Of a stretch of 64,000 nucleotides of DNA, positions 36,096-45,087 are shown one piece after another. Source of the DNA: an uncultured Bacilli bacterium (GTDB taxonomy: Bacteria; Bacillota_I; Bacilli_A; RFN20; CAG-826); the NCBI GenBank assembly GCA_944350425.1, contig CALVOX010000003.1:1-64000 (forward strand). Reading direction: 5' to 3'. How positions within the stretch are numbered: position 1 is the first letter of the stretch; every line of letters starts with the position of its first letter. A model generated the notes under the pieces. That model saw nothing but the letters and a program-made list of their open reading frames with translations, did no database searches and was not told the origin of the DNA. The position numbers and the translations under genes were made by a program.

Positions 36096-36129
36096 CTTTA
36101 AGCATTAATTGAAAAAGGAGGTCTCGAAT

Positions 36130-36321
36130 ATGTCTAGAGTATGCCCAATTACAGGTAAACATCCAGTTAGCGGAAACAAACGTTCACACTCACTTATTGC
36201 TACACGTAGAAGATGGGATGTCAATCTCCACACCTATAAAATTGAAATTAACGGAAAAATCTGTAAAGTTAGAATGAGTGCTAGAGCTTATAGAACACTC
36301 AATAAATCTAACGCTAAATAA
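36130..36321 (+). CDS. rpmB: Ribosomal protein bL28
   Basis: Large-subunit ribosomal protein of 63 residues. The start MSRVCPITGKHPVSGNKRSH and the KVRMSARAYRTLNK end are standard L28. An ATG seven codons earlier (36109) is in frame but lies upstream of AAAAAGGAGG, so translation begins at 36130. It has a well-formed promoter and a strong terminator and is monocistronic. Confidence 0.97.
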   Translation: MSRVCPITGKHPVSGNKRSHSLIATRRRWDVNLHTYKIEINGKICKVRMSARAYRTLNKSNAK

Positions 36322-36337
36322 TATAATTTATAAATTT

Positions 36338-36370
36338 AAATAACCAAGTCAAGTTGACTTGGTTATTTTT
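36338..36370. terminator. Bidirectional terminator after rpmB
   Basis: Near-perfect palindrome AAATAACCAAGTCAA / TTGACTTGGTTATTT with T tracts on both strands, shared by rpmB and the converging membrane-protein gene. Confidence 0.88.
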
Positions 36371-37026
36371 TAACCAAAAGCTGCTGTAATTAAAGGGATA
36401 AATGAAATAATATAAGCTAAAAAACTTCCCCATTCTAAACCTGCAAGATAATTAAACTTAGGTCTATAGAAAGTTTGGGCATCAACTTTTACCATTTTTG
36501 ACCAATTTTTATATGTTGGATTTAAACCAATAATTAGTAGAAAAATTATACCGATTATAGTAAAAACCCAAATCAAAACTTTATTTGAAACAATAAATCC
36601 AGCGGAATAGTTATTAGTAAAAATAAATATTTCTACTAAATAAATTAAAAATGTTAATAAGTAGAAAACAATTGCAAAAAATACATGTAATTTATAATTG
36701 GAAAGTTTTATAAAAAATAAAACATGAAATATAAAAATATCAATCACAAAAAGTATTCCAATAAAATATGCAATCGGTTTAGTATAGTTTTTAACAATAA
36801 AGAAAGCTGCAGCAAAAACAAAACATAAAATGCCAATTAAAAGTGCAACTTCTAATCCCCACGACTTTTTTTGATCTCTTTTAAATTGATTTAATTCAAA
36901 AGGAAGATAAGAAAGTGGAGAATATTTTGCACTTCCAGTTTTAGAAAAAGCTAATGCCATAAGTCCAAAACTTAAAGACGTAAAGATAATTCCGCAAATA
37001 ACTAAAACTAATATAGAAACTGCCAT
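36370..37026 (-). CDS. Polytopic membrane protein of unknown function
   Basis: Six or so hydrophobic segments over 218 residues, starting ILVLVICGIIFTSLSFGLMA, with no recognised domain. The long charged turn after helix 1 (SKTGSAKYSPLSYLPFELNQ) and the NPTYKNWSKMVK loop are the only hydrophilic parts. It follows rpe by six bases with AAAAGGAG before the ATG, so it is the last gene of the gmk-to-rpe block. The position is where many Bacilli have thiN or another small gene; I see no link to thiamine. Confidence 0.75.
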   Translation of the reverse strand: MAVSILVLVICGIIFTSLSFGLMALAFSKTGSAKYSPLSYLPFELNQFKRDQKKSWGLEVALLIGILCFVFAAAFFIVKNYTKPIAYFIGILFVIDIFIFHVLFFIKLSNYKLHVFFAIVFYLLTFLIYLVEIFIFTNNYSAGFIVSNKVLIWVFTIIGIIFLLIIGLNPTYKNWSKMVKVDAQTFYRPKFNYLAGLEWGSFLAYIISFIPLITAAFG

Positions 37027-37032
37027 ATTAAC

Positions 37033-37692
37033 CTATTCTCCTTTTAATAAAGAAATTGCTTTCATTCGAGACTCTGCTTTAAAGATATATGATCCAGAAA
37101 CTAATATATCAGCTCCTTTTTCTATGCATTTTCTCGAAGTTATATCATTAATTCCGCCATCAACCTCGATTAAAAAGTGATAGGAATCTTCTGTTCTTAT
37201 TTTATCAAAAAATTCGATTTTATTTAACGAATTTGTCATAAATTCTTGTCCACCGAATCCTGGCTCAACACTCATTACTAAAACTAAATCTAAATAGGGT
37301 AAAAAATCCTCAATTTCTTTTGGGGCAGTATTTGGTTTGATTGATAAACCAACCTTTGCTCCTTCTTTATGAATTAATTCAATTAATGGTAGAATTTCTT
37401 CCTTCTTCATCGCTTCATAATGAAAAGTAATAATATTTGCACCGTTTTTTATAAATTCTAAATAATATTTTTTAGGATCGCTTATCATTAAATGCACATC
37501 GATTATTAATGAAGTAACATTTTTAATACATTTTAAAACATATGGCCCAAAAGAAATATTATTAACAAAATGCCCGTCCATTACATCGAAGTGCAAATAA
37601 GATGCACCTTCTTCTTTCAATGAACTTATTTCTTTTTCTAAATTTTTAAAATCAGCGGATAAAATTGATGGAGCAACAAATACTTTCTTCAT
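37033..37692 (-). CDS. rpe: Ribulose-phosphate 3-epimerase
   Basis: Interconverts ribulose-5-phosphate and xylulose-5-phosphate. TIM-barrel signatures: VAPSILSADFKNLEKE at the start, HFDVMDGHFVNN (metal ligands near 34-40), VHLMISDP, VMSVEPGFGGQ, and VDGGIN with the catalytic Asp near 176. At 219 residues it is standard. It lies 14 bases after prkC; the Bacilli stp-prkC-rsgA-rpe order is kept except that rsgA is missing here. Confidence 0.97.
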   Translation of the reverse strand: MKKVFVAPSILSADFKNLEKEISSLKEEGASYLHFDVMDGHFVNNISFGPYVLKCIKNVTSLIIDVHLMISDPKKYYLEFIKNGANIITFHYEAMKKEEILPLIELIHKEGAKVGLSIKPNTAPKEIEDFLPYLDLVLVMSVEPGFGGQEFMTNSLNKIEFFDKIRTEDSYHFLIEVDGGINDITSRKCIEKGADILVSGSYIFKAESRMKAISLLKGE

Positions 37693-37706
37693 ACTTCTAT
37701 TTTATA

Positions 37707-38609
37707 TTATTTTCTTCTACTATAGTTAAAAATTCGGTCAAAAAAATTGACTGATTTTGAAATAACAGATTTATTATGATAAAGTTTTTCAATATCGTTT
37801 TTCATTTCACTTGCCGTTTTATATCTTAAAGATAAATCTTTATTAGTTGCTTTAAACACAATATCTTCTGTTTCTTTTGGCAAAGAAACCATAAAACTTA
37901 ATGGCGAAGGAATATCATATTTTATATGAGCAAGGGCTATCTTATTAATGTTATCTTCGTCTCCCTTACTCATAAATGGCAAACACCCAGTTAAAAGTTC
38001 TAGAAAAGTTACTCCAGCACTATAAATATCACTTTGTTCGTTTGCTTTTGCTCCTTTTATAACTTCTGGAGCCATATAGTGAACTGTTCCAACAACTTTT
38101 TTATATTCATCGATTCCCATTCTTGAACCTTTAATAATTGAGATACCAAAATCCGAAACTTTAGCAATTCCATCGGTCCCATAAAATATATTTTGCGGCT
38201 TTAAATCGCGATGTATTATTCCTTTTTGATGCATAAAAGTTAAAGCTGATAAAACTTGAATCATAATTTGGCAAGATTCAGCTAAAGAAAAATATCCTTT
38301 AAAATTTAAAGCATCTTTTAGGGTTTGCCCTTTTTGAAACTCATTTACAATAAAAGCTTGTCCCTTATATCTTCCATAGTTAAAAATTTTTACAATATTT
38401 GGATGATATAAAGAAGAAGCAATACGGGCTTCATTTTCGAATCTTATTTGATTTTCTGTTATATTCATCGAAGCTTCGTTTAAAATCTTTATCGCTACAC
38501 TTCTTTTCATTATTATGTCATGAGCTTCATAAACATCACTCATTCCGCCATGTCCTAAAAAAGCTCTCACCTTATATCTATCATCAATCATGTCTGAGAT
38601 ATTAATCAT
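37707..38609 (-). CDS. prkC: Soluble Ser/Thr protein kinase (PrkC kinase domain only)
   Basis: Hanks-type kinase with all key elements: glycine loop LGHGGMSDVY, VAIKIL lysine, HRDLKPQN, VSDFG, and YMAPE activation end. The protein stops about 20 residues after the kinase fold (300 residues in total). It has no transmembrane helix and no PASTA repeats, unlike PrkC of walled Firmicutes. The frame opens at 38654, but the ATG at 38609 with GGGAG seven bases upstream overlaps the stp stop and begins like PrkC. Partner of the PP2C phosphatase directly upstream. Confidence 0.93.
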   Translation of the reverse strand: MINISDMIDDRYKVRAFLGHGGMSDVYEAHDIIMKRSVAIKILNEASMNITENQIRFENEARIASSLYHPNIVKIFNYGRYKGQAFIVNEFQKGQTLKDALNFKGYFSLAESCQIMIQVLSALTFMHQKGIIHRDLKPQNIFYGTDGIAKVSDFGISIIKGSRMGIDEYKKVVGTVHYMAPEVIKGAKANEQSDIYSAGVTFLELLTGCLPFMSKGDEDNINKIALAHIKYDIPSPLSFMVSLPKETEDIVFKATNKDLSLRYKTASEMKNDIEKLYHNKSVISKSVNFFDRIFNYSRRK

Positions 38610-39357
38610 TATTTGACTCCCATAAAATCGCAGAAATATTATCGCTTCCGCCATTAAAATTTGCTAAATTCACTAAAGAGTTAATTTTTTCATCAACAGT
38701 ATTTTTATTATTCAAAGTAGCCTCAATATCTTTCTTATCAACATTATTGTAAAGTCCATCGCTGCAAAGAAAAATACTCTCGCCATGATATTCATAAATA
38801 TTTATATCAAAAGAAACAGATGGGAAAAGTCCAATTGCATTGATTAAATAATGCTTTTTTGGATGGGTTTCGGCTTCTTTGCTACTAATTTGTCCTGATC
38901 TTAAAAGATAATTTACATATGTTTGATCTTCAGTTTTTTGAATTAGTTTACCATCTACTAAGAAATAACATCTAGAATCACCAGCATTTAAAATAATAAT
39001 CTTATCATTATGAATTAAAGCTAAGCACAAAGTTGTCCCACAACCTTTATAATTCTCATCAAAATCTTGCGTTCTGAAAATAAATTTATTAATTGCTTTA
39101 ACTTCTTTTACTAGCCAAAAATAAGCATTAAATATAGAAAAGAATTTATCTTTTGATTTAAAATCTCGTTCAAGAAATTCTTTTATTGTACCTGAAGCAA
39201 ATTCACCTTTTCTATGACCACCCATGCCATCAGCAACAAAAAGCAAAACGTCATTTGAAAAATTAACGAATCCCATAACTTGATCTTCGTTTGTTTTTCT
39301 TATCTTTCCTATGTCACATTTATAGGCGAAAATGCCATTATACTTATTTCTTCTCAT
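38602..39357 (-). CDS. stp: PP2C-family Ser/Thr phosphatase
   Basis: Dephosphorylates targets of the adjacent kinase. Metal-binding motifs: CDIGKIRKTNEDQV (first Asp and Glu region), VADGMGGHRKGE, NAGDSRCYFL, CSDGLYNNV and GGSDNISAI. At 251 residues it is normal for PrpC/Stp. Its start overlaps the rlmN end by 14 bases and its stop overlaps the prkC start, so the trio is tightly coupled. Confidence 0.96.
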   Translation of the reverse strand: MRRNKYNGIFAYKCDIGKIRKTNEDQVMGFVNFSNDVLLFVADGMGGHRKGEFASGTIKEFLERDFKSKDKFFSIFNAYFWLVKEVKAINKFIFRTQDFDENYKGCGTTLCLALIHNDKIIILNAGDSRCYFLVDGKLIQKTEDQTYVNYLLRSGQISSKEAETHPKKHYLINAIGLFPSVSFDINIYEYHGESIFLCSDGLYNNVDKKDIEATLNNKNTVDEKINSLVNLANFNGGSDNISAILWESNND

Positions 39358-40387
39358 TTTTTGCTCTCAATTGCCCACATGCAGCATCAATATCTGTACC
39401 GAACTCTTTTCTTATTGTAGCCGTAACTCCACATTTTGTTAATGTATCTAAAAAATTATGGACAGATTTTTCATCACTTCTTTGATAAACGAGCTCTTTA
39501 ATTGGATTATATGGAATTAAATTTACATAAGCTAGAGTTCCCTTAATAAGTCTTGCAAGTTCCTTAGCATTTTCTTGTGAATCGTTTAATCCTTTTAATA
39601 AAATATACTCAAAAGTTACTCTTCTTCCAGCTTCCTTTTCATAATATTTAACAGCAGACATAAGTTCATCCATAGGATATTGCTTAGATATTGGCATAAT
39701 TTTATTGCGAATTTCATCATTTGGTGCATGCAAAGAAATCGCTAAATTAATTTGTAAACCTTCTTTAGCATATTTTCTAATTCCTTCAACTAGTCCGCAT
39801 GTAGAAACAGTAATATGTCTTGCTCCAATAGCAAAACCATAAGGATGATTCAATATACGAATAAAATCTAAAACATTGTCATAATTATCAAAAGGTTCTC
39901 CAGTTCCCATTACAACAATGTGAGTAACTCTTTTATTAACATCTTCTTCTTTTAATAAATCATCCAAAACGAGAACTTGGCCAATCATTTCAGATGTTTC
40001 TAAATTTCTTTTTTTCTTTAAAAATCCTGAAGCGCAAAAAGCACAACCCATGTTGCAGCCAACTTCGCTAGAAACACAAGCAACATTTCCGTAGTTATAG
40101 CGCATTAAAACCGTTTCAACTAAAGCGCCATCTTCCATTTGAAGCAATAGTTTAATTGTTCCATCGCTACTTACTTGTTTTTTAAAAATACTTGGTTTGT
40201 TTAAGTTAAAATCTTTCTTTAAAACGTCTCTAAAAGCAGCTGAAATATCGCTCATTTCATCAAAATTTGTAACTCTTTTTTCATAAATCCACTTAAAAAG
40301 TTGAGTAGCACGATATTTCTTTTGAAAATACTCATTAACAAGTAGTTCTTCTAGTTTTTCTATTTTAAAGTTATAAAGGTTGAACAT
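39344..40387 (-). CDS. rlmN: Dual-specificity 23S rRNA/tRNA adenine C2-methyltransferase (radical SAM)
   Basis: Radical SAM enzyme that methylates A2503 of 23S rRNA and A37 of tRNAs. The cluster motif is CNMGCAFCASG (C-x3-C-x2-C, near 110-117), the GTGEPFDNYDN SAM loop follows, and the C-terminal catalytic Cys is in DAACGQLRAK. At 347 residues it is complete. The ATG shares one base with the upstream stop (TAATG). Confidence 0.97.
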   Translation of the reverse strand: MFNLYNFKIEKLEELLVNEYFQKKYRATQLFKWIYEKRVTNFDEMSDISAAFRDVLKKDFNLNKPSIFKKQVSSDGTIKLLLQMEDGALVETVLMRYNYGNVACVSSEVGCNMGCAFCASGFLKKKRNLETSEMIGQVLVLDDLLKEEDVNKRVTHIVVMGTGEPFDNYDNVLDFIRILNHPYGFAIGARHITVSTCGLVEGIRKYAKEGLQINLAISLHAPNDEIRNKIMPISKQYPMDELMSAVKYYEKEAGRRVTFEYILLKGLNDSQENAKELARLIKGTLAYVNLIPYNPIKELVYQRSDEKSVHNFLDTLTKCGVTATIRKEFGTDIDAACGQLRAKNEKK

Positions 40388-41628
40388 TATTTAATTCTCC
40401 TAATTAAGGCAAAATATAAAATTGAATTTTCTTCTTTAGTTGGAACATACATGCGCTGTAAATCTAAAGAATAAGAATCTTGATTTTTTTCTATAAAATC
40501 TTTTACAACATAGGCTGTTTCGTTAAGATTCAAAGTTGGGACTATATAAAGAAGTACCCCGTTAAACGCTAGCTTCTTCGATAGAGAAACAAGTCCTTCT
40601 TTTTGATTTTTGATAAGTTGATCAAAAGAAGCTGAATCAAAATATAAAGAGTAATCCGGTTCTTTTCTAAATATTTCAAAGTTAGAAGATTTAGGAGCGT
40701 AAAGAATAAAGTGTTGCTCTTCTTTTACTACATCGTTTATATCCTTCTCGATAGAGGTAAAAGTTTTCACGTAATCAAAATTATATTCGTTAATACCCGC
40801 GAAAAGTTTATTTTCACCTTCCATAGATGAAACAAAAGATAATTTATTATTTTTGTCAGCAAATTTTCTTAAAAAGTCATAACAAATAGTATCCTCATCG
40901 CCTATAAAACAAGTTAGATTCGAGTTAGTATAATCTTCTACTTCATCAAGAACGAGTTGAGTTGCAAATTGAGATGAGTAAATAATTCCATCATGATAGG
41001 CATCCTCTTTTCGTATTGAGTTATCAAGCAGAAATTCATAAAAATAAGAATTTATTTTCTTATAATTAGAATTTGGCTTAAAACCTTTCATATATTTAAC
41101 TGCCACAAACTGTCTTGGCATAGATGAAATCTCGTAAACTATTCTAAGACCATTAATTCTTCCATATTGTTTAGTAATTAGTTTAATTAACCATTCTGGT
41201 TTATTAAATCTTAAGGAATAATAACCGATACTTCCTTTTTTAATATCAAAAAATAGATAATTTCTTTTTTTAGAAATAACTTCTCTAATATAGGTAATTT
41301 CGTTTTTACTTAAAACATATCCTTTTTGAATAATAAAAGTTAAAAAAGAAGTAAACATTGCATTAGAATCTTCTTTATGCGTAAAAGCATTATTTACATA
41401 AAGTAAACCTAATTTAATTATTTCATCGCTTTCTTTTGGAAAATTTAATAATTTAGATAAATGGCAAATTAAAAAATAATTACGGAAAAATAAAGAAGAG
41501 ATGCGAGCTATTTCAAGTTGATCGTATCTACTTAAATCTTTAGTATACCTTTTGAATACATTTTTGAAAGGTTCATGATTTCTAAAGACTTCTTTAATAA
41601 TGTTGGTTGAAGTTTCATATAAATCCAT
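40387..41628 (-). CDS. RsmB-like protein lacking both catalytic cysteines
   Basis: Occupies the place of rsmB (16S rRNA m5C967 methyltransferase) before rlmN, with an N-terminal NusB-like helical domain and a C-terminal Rossmann-like domain. The PC catalytic motif reads YAPKSSNFEIFRKEPD, with Lys instead of Cys and Tyr instead of the preceding Asp. The TC motif reads LLYIVPTLNLNET, with Pro instead of Cys. The SAM loop DACAAPGGKT is replaced by TCFIGDEDTIC. The surrounding sequence still aligns well (for example the LIKNQKEGLVSLSKKLAFNG helix). It is therefore very unlikely to methylate RNA; it may bind the ribosome only. The frame extends to a TTG at 41673; the ATG at 41628 is the more likely start, though neither has a clear ribosome site. 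Confidence 0.85.
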   Translation of the reverse strand: MDLYETSTNIIKEVFRNHEPFKNVFKRYTKDLSRYDQLEIARISSLFFRNYFLICHLSKLLNFPKESDEIIKLGLLYVNNAFTHKEDSNAMFTSFLTFIIQKGYVLSKNEITYIREVISKKRNYLFFDIKKGSIGYYSLRFNKPEWLIKLITKQYGRINGLRIVYEISSMPRQFVAVKYMKGFKPNSNYKKINSYFYEFLLDNSIRKEDAYHDGIIYSSQFATQLVLDEVEDYTNSNLTCFIGDEDTICYDFLRKFADKNNKLSFVSSMEGENKLFAGINEYNFDYVKTFTSIEKDINDVVKEEQHFILYAPKSSNFEIFRKEPDYSLYFDSASFDQLIKNQKEGLVSLSKKLAFNGVLLYIVPTLNLNETAYVVKDFIEKNQDSYSLDLQRMYVPTKEENSILYFALIRRIK

Positions 41629-41714
41629 AACGACAATTAATTTGCTTTTATCCAAAAAAGCTTTTATTTTCAAATAATTATAAGTTAGAAAAATAAATAA
41701 TTAAATACTTGACA

Positions 41715-42191
41715 TTATTTATCTTTTTTCTCTTTATTAGCTTTAGCTAATTTTTCTTCAAATCCTTCGAAAGCATTCCCTAAATAAATGTCTTCATTAG
41801 AAGTATTTTCTTCTTCGTTTTCCTCATAAACATCAACGGAATTTTCTTCATCCATATAACGAGGATAGTCTTCGTTTTCATATTTATGATAATTATTGAT
41901 TGAAAAATAATAGAAGATACATTCTAAATGAACGGTAATGTTCTTAATATAATTTTCAATAATTTTATAAGCATCTTCTTCTAAAACGCTTAATTTTTTA
42001 GGAGCATGAACTTCTACTAAAATGGAGTAAGTATTTTGATCAACGCCTTCATGAACATATAAACATTCAGGTGCGAAAAAATTAATTTCATCTTTTGAAA
42101 TTTCATATAAATTTGCTAGTTTAGATGTCATATCTCTTGACAAATCATTTAATAAATAAGGATCAATTCCATAAACTTTAATTGTTATCAT
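41715..42191 (-). CDS. DUF1904-like small protein with an acidic tail
   Basis: The first 115 residues resemble DUF1904 proteins (tautomerase-like fold): a start such as ITIKVYGIDPYLLNDLSRDM, a central FFAPECLYV strand and YFSINNYHKYENEDYPRY at the end. The last 45 residues are highly acidic, then basic (AKANKEKKDK), and probably disordered. No catalytic proline follows the initiator Met, so tautomerase activity is unlikely. GAGG precedes the ATG. It lies between priA and the rsmB-like gene, where other Firmicutes carry def and fmt. Function unknown. Confidence 0.7.
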   Translation of the reverse strand: MITIKVYGIDPYLLNDLSRDMTSKLANLYEISKDEINFFAPECLYVHEGVDQNTYSILVEVHAPKKLSVLEEDAYKIIENYIKNITVHLECIFYYFSINNYHKYENEDYPRYMDEENSVDVYEENEEENTSNEDIYLGNAFEGFEEKLAKANKEKKDK

Positions 42192-42250
42192 TTTTTAGCC
42201 TCTTAATTTTCTTACATTATGATATAAGATTAGAACCTTAAAATCAAAGA

Positions 42251-44431
42251 TTATAAATCATAAGGATTTAGGTCAACATATAATCGAATATTTTTTGAAT
42301 TTTGAAACTTAAATAGTAATGATTGTAAGACAACTTTTACTCCGGTTAAATGTCCTGACTTTATAATTATTGTATAAGAATAATATGATTTATATAGATT
42401 TTGTATTTTTGAAAGCGAAACGTGGTCATTAATTAAAACTCGAGTCAATTCGCCCTCAATTCTTCTTGCTTCATTATAAGCTTCATACGGAGTTTTAGAA
42501 CAAACTTTAAGAGCAATTTGATTTACAAATGGAGGATAAAAGTATTTATATCTTCTTTTAATCTCAAAATTATAGAAAGAATCGTAATCACTATTTATTG
42601 CAAAGTTAATTACTTTATTATCTACTTGATATGTTTGAACCACAGCTTCTCCATCAATATATCTTCCGCTTCTTCCAATAGTTTGAACAAGTAAAGAAAA
42701 TGTATTTTCATTTGCTTTATATGAAGGAATATTAAGCATAGTATCGGCGTTAATAATTCCGACTAAAGATACATCTTTAAAATCATGTCCTTTAGCTACA
42801 ATTTGAGTTCCGATTAATACTTGAACTTTTTTTGAATTAAAATCTTCTAAAACTTTTTGAATTTGATTTAAAGTTGGGGTTTCATCACTATCTAAAACAA
42901 CGTAGTCGACTCCTTTAAATATTTTTTCAAATTCTTCTTTTACTTTTTCAATACCAAACCCATTATAGCTAATGTTAAGTGAGTTACAACTTGGGCAACG
43001 ATGAGTAAATTTATGATCATAATCGCAGTGATGGCACATTAAGTGGTCATTACTTCTATGATAAACAAGTGGCAAATTGCAATTTGGACATTTAAAAACA
43101 TAACCACATGAGTCACATATTAAGCTTGAAGAATATCCTCTTTTATTAATCATTAAAATAATTTGTTGTTTTTTCTTAAGTTTTTCATATATTTTATCAA
43201 TCAGAAAATTAGAAAAGATAGCTGAACCGCTTGTAAAATTACTCTTTCTTTTAAAATCAATTAATGAAATAACGTTTTCTTTCGGATTAAAGTATCTCGT
43301 ATTTAAAGTTTCTAATCTAATTTTTTTATTTTTAGCTTTTGCCATTAAATCGATCGAAGGTGTGGCACTTCCAAAAATTACTTTTGCGCCTTCAATATTA
43401 CTACGAAGTATAGCGATATCTTTGGCATTATATGTTAAATCAAAATCTTGTTTATAAGATTCATCATGTTCTTCATCGATAATAATATATTTTAAATTCT
43501 GAATAGGAGCAAAAATAGCGCTTCTTGTTCCAACTACAATCTTAACCTTTCCATCCGAGATTTTTCGATATTCATCATATCGTTCAGCTTGAGTTAAAGA
43601 GGAATGTAAAACGGCGATTTCTTCCTTAAAGTAAGAGATAATATGCGAAATCATCAAAGGCGTTAAGGCAACTTCAGGAACCAAAATTAATGTACCTTTA
43701 TTTTCTTTTAAAGCGTCTTCAATTAATTTAATATAGACTATTGTTTTTCCACTTCCTGTAACCCCTTTAAGAAGGAAAGTGTTTTCACGTGAGAAGATAA
43801 TATCTTCTAAAACTGCCTTTTGTTCTTCGCTAAGATTAATAATTTCATCATAATCAAAAGTAGCATTAGCTTGATAGCGATATTTCTCTTTTTCTATTAT
43901 TCTAATTATATTTTTGTTCAGTAAATTAGTTAAAGTCTTTGAGTCACCTAGATCATCGTATTGAACTAGTTTGGAATTAACAAATTTATTCAAAATTCTA
44001 TCTTCGATTTTATTTTCGGGAATATAGTTTTCATCAATCAATTCGTAAAACTTAATATATTGGATTTTAGCCTTATTAGTAAACGATGAATCTCCTCTTA
44101 AAGAAGGAGGCAACATTGTATTTAATACCCCAATCATCGTGTAAAGATATCTTTCTTTAACTTTTTTTGCTAAATAAAGGAGATTTTTATTAATAATTGG
44201 TTTCTCGTCAATAATTTCACTAATTTCTTTAAGTTTAAAACCTAATTCTTTCTGCTTTTGTTCTAAATCATCTATTTTTTCAACTTTTAAAATAAATCCA
44301 ACTAAAAATTGGCCATTAAAATTTATTCTAACTCTAGAGCCAACAAAAACTTCTTTACTTGAATAATAAGTAAAATTTCTATCAAGAGATAAAACTTTAT
44401 GTTCAGTTAAAACTGAAAGTAAATAAATCAT
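42251..44431 (-). CDS. priA: Primosomal protein N' (replication restart helicase)
   Basis: Superfamily 2 helicase that loads the replisome at stalled forks. Walker A GVTGSGKTIVY, DEEHDESY as Walker B, and the zinc-binding insert with four CxxC pairs (CDSCGYVFKCPNC, then CHHC and CPSC) are all present, followed by QIVAKGHDF and QTIGRSGR helicase motifs. At 726 residues it is slightly short, as in reduced Firmicutes. It overlaps gmk as ATGA. coaBC and rpoZ, usual neighbours between gmk and priA, are absent. Confidence 0.96.
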   Translation of the reverse strand: MIYLLSVLTEHKVLSLDRNFTYYSSKEVFVGSRVRINFNGQFLVGFILKVEKIDDLEQKQKELGFKLKEISEIIDEKPIINKNLLYLAKKVKERYLYTMIGVLNTMLPPSLRGDSSFTNKAKIQYIKFYELIDENYIPENKIEDRILNKFVNSKLVQYDDLGDSKTLTNLLNKNIIRIIEKEKYRYQANATFDYDEIINLSEEQKAVLEDIIFSRENTFLLKGVTGSGKTIVYIKLIEDALKENKGTLILVPEVALTPLMISHIISYFKEEIAVLHSSLTQAERYDEYRKISDGKVKIVVGTRSAIFAPIQNLKYIIIDEEHDESYKQDFDLTYNAKDIAILRSNIEGAKVIFGSATPSIDLMAKAKNKKIRLETLNTRYFNPKENVISLIDFKRKSNFTSGSAIFSNFLIDKIYEKLKKKQQIILMINKRGYSSSLICDSCGYVFKCPNCNLPLVYHRSNDHLMCHHCDYDHKFTHRCPSCNSLNISYNGFGIEKVKEEFEKIFKGVDYVVLDSDETPTLNQIQKVLEDFNSKKVQVLIGTQIVAKGHDFKDVSLVGIINADTMLNIPSYKANENTFSLLVQTIGRSGRYIDGEAVVQTYQVDNKVINFAINSDYDSFYNFEIKRRYKYFYPPFVNQIALKVCSKTPYEAYNEARRIEGELTRVLINDHVSLSKIQNLYKSYYSYTIIIKSGHLTGVKVVLQSLLFKFQNSKNIRLYVDLNPYDL

Positions 44432-45006
44432 TTACTTAATTTTAATTTATTTTCAATAATTTGTTTAATTTCTTTTGCACATTCTTGAGGAACGACGTTC
44501 GTAACCACAAAATCATAGTTTGAAGCAAGTTTAAGTTCTTCTTTAGCTTTTTCTAATCTTTCTTTGATTTTGCATTCACATTCACTATTTCTCCCTCTAA
44601 TTCTTTTTTCAAGTTCTTCTATAGAAGGGCAAGTTAAAAAAATAGAGATTTCGTCTTCTTTGTGAAGGCTTTTTAATACTTGTCTTGCTCCGTTTGTTTC
44701 AATTTCAACCAGAACATTTTTTCCTTCACTTCTTAATTTATCAACGTAAGTTCTTAAAGTTCCATACATATTTCCACAGAATTCGGTATATTCTAAGAAC
44801 TCACCTTTACTAACTTTATTGAGAAATTCTTGTTTGCTAATAAAAAAATAATCGACACCGTCTACTTCTCCTGCTCTTGGACTTCTTGTTGTACAAGAAA
44901 CTGAGAAAGCAAGATTTAAAGAAGGATCTTTTATTAGATAACTTCTTACAGTACCTTTTCCAACCCCGCTTGGTCCACTTAATATAATTAGCAATCCCTT
45001 TTCCAT
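44428..45006 (-). CDS. gmk: Guanylate kinase
   Basis: Phosphorylates GMP to GDP. P-loop LSGPSGVGKGTV (9-20), GMP-binding SVSCTTRSPRAGEVDGVDYF, and EIETNGARQVL (in place of the usual E-x-x-G-A). At 192 residues it is complete. It ends with TGA shared with the priA ATG, showing that TGA is a stop here. There is no ribosome site; a promoter TTGATA-17-TATCAT ends six bases before the ATG, so the message is probably leaderless. Confidence 0.96.
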   Translation of the reverse strand: MEKGLLIILSGPSGVGKGTVRSYLIKDPSLNLAFSVSCTTRSPRAGEVDGVDYFFISKQEFLNKVSKGEFLEYTEFCGNMYGTLRTYVDKLRSEGKNVLVEIETNGARQVLKSLHKEDEISIFLTCPSIEELEKRIRGRNSECECKIKERLEKAKEELKLASNYDFVVTNVVPQECAKEIKQIIENKLKLSK

Positions 45007-45012
45007 TTAAAT

Positions 45013-45041
45013 ATGATATTATTCTGCTCCATCAATATCAA
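45013..45041 (-). promoter_or_regulatory. gmk promoter, leaderless spacing
   Basis: Minus strand TTGATA (45036-45041), 17 bases, TATCAT (45013-45018), then ATTTAA and the gmk ATG. A start site on or next to the ATG is expected. Confidence 0.6.
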
Positions 45042-45066
45042 GAAATAATTTGTCAATAATTACTCT

Positions 45067-45082
45067 AAAAAGTCAACTTTTT
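45067..45082 (-). terminator. Weak hairpin after the HAD gene
   Basis: AAAAAGT-TG-ACTTTTT on the minus strand; the T run is inside the stem, so termination may be inefficient. Confidence 0.35.
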
Positions 45083-45087
45083 AATGT

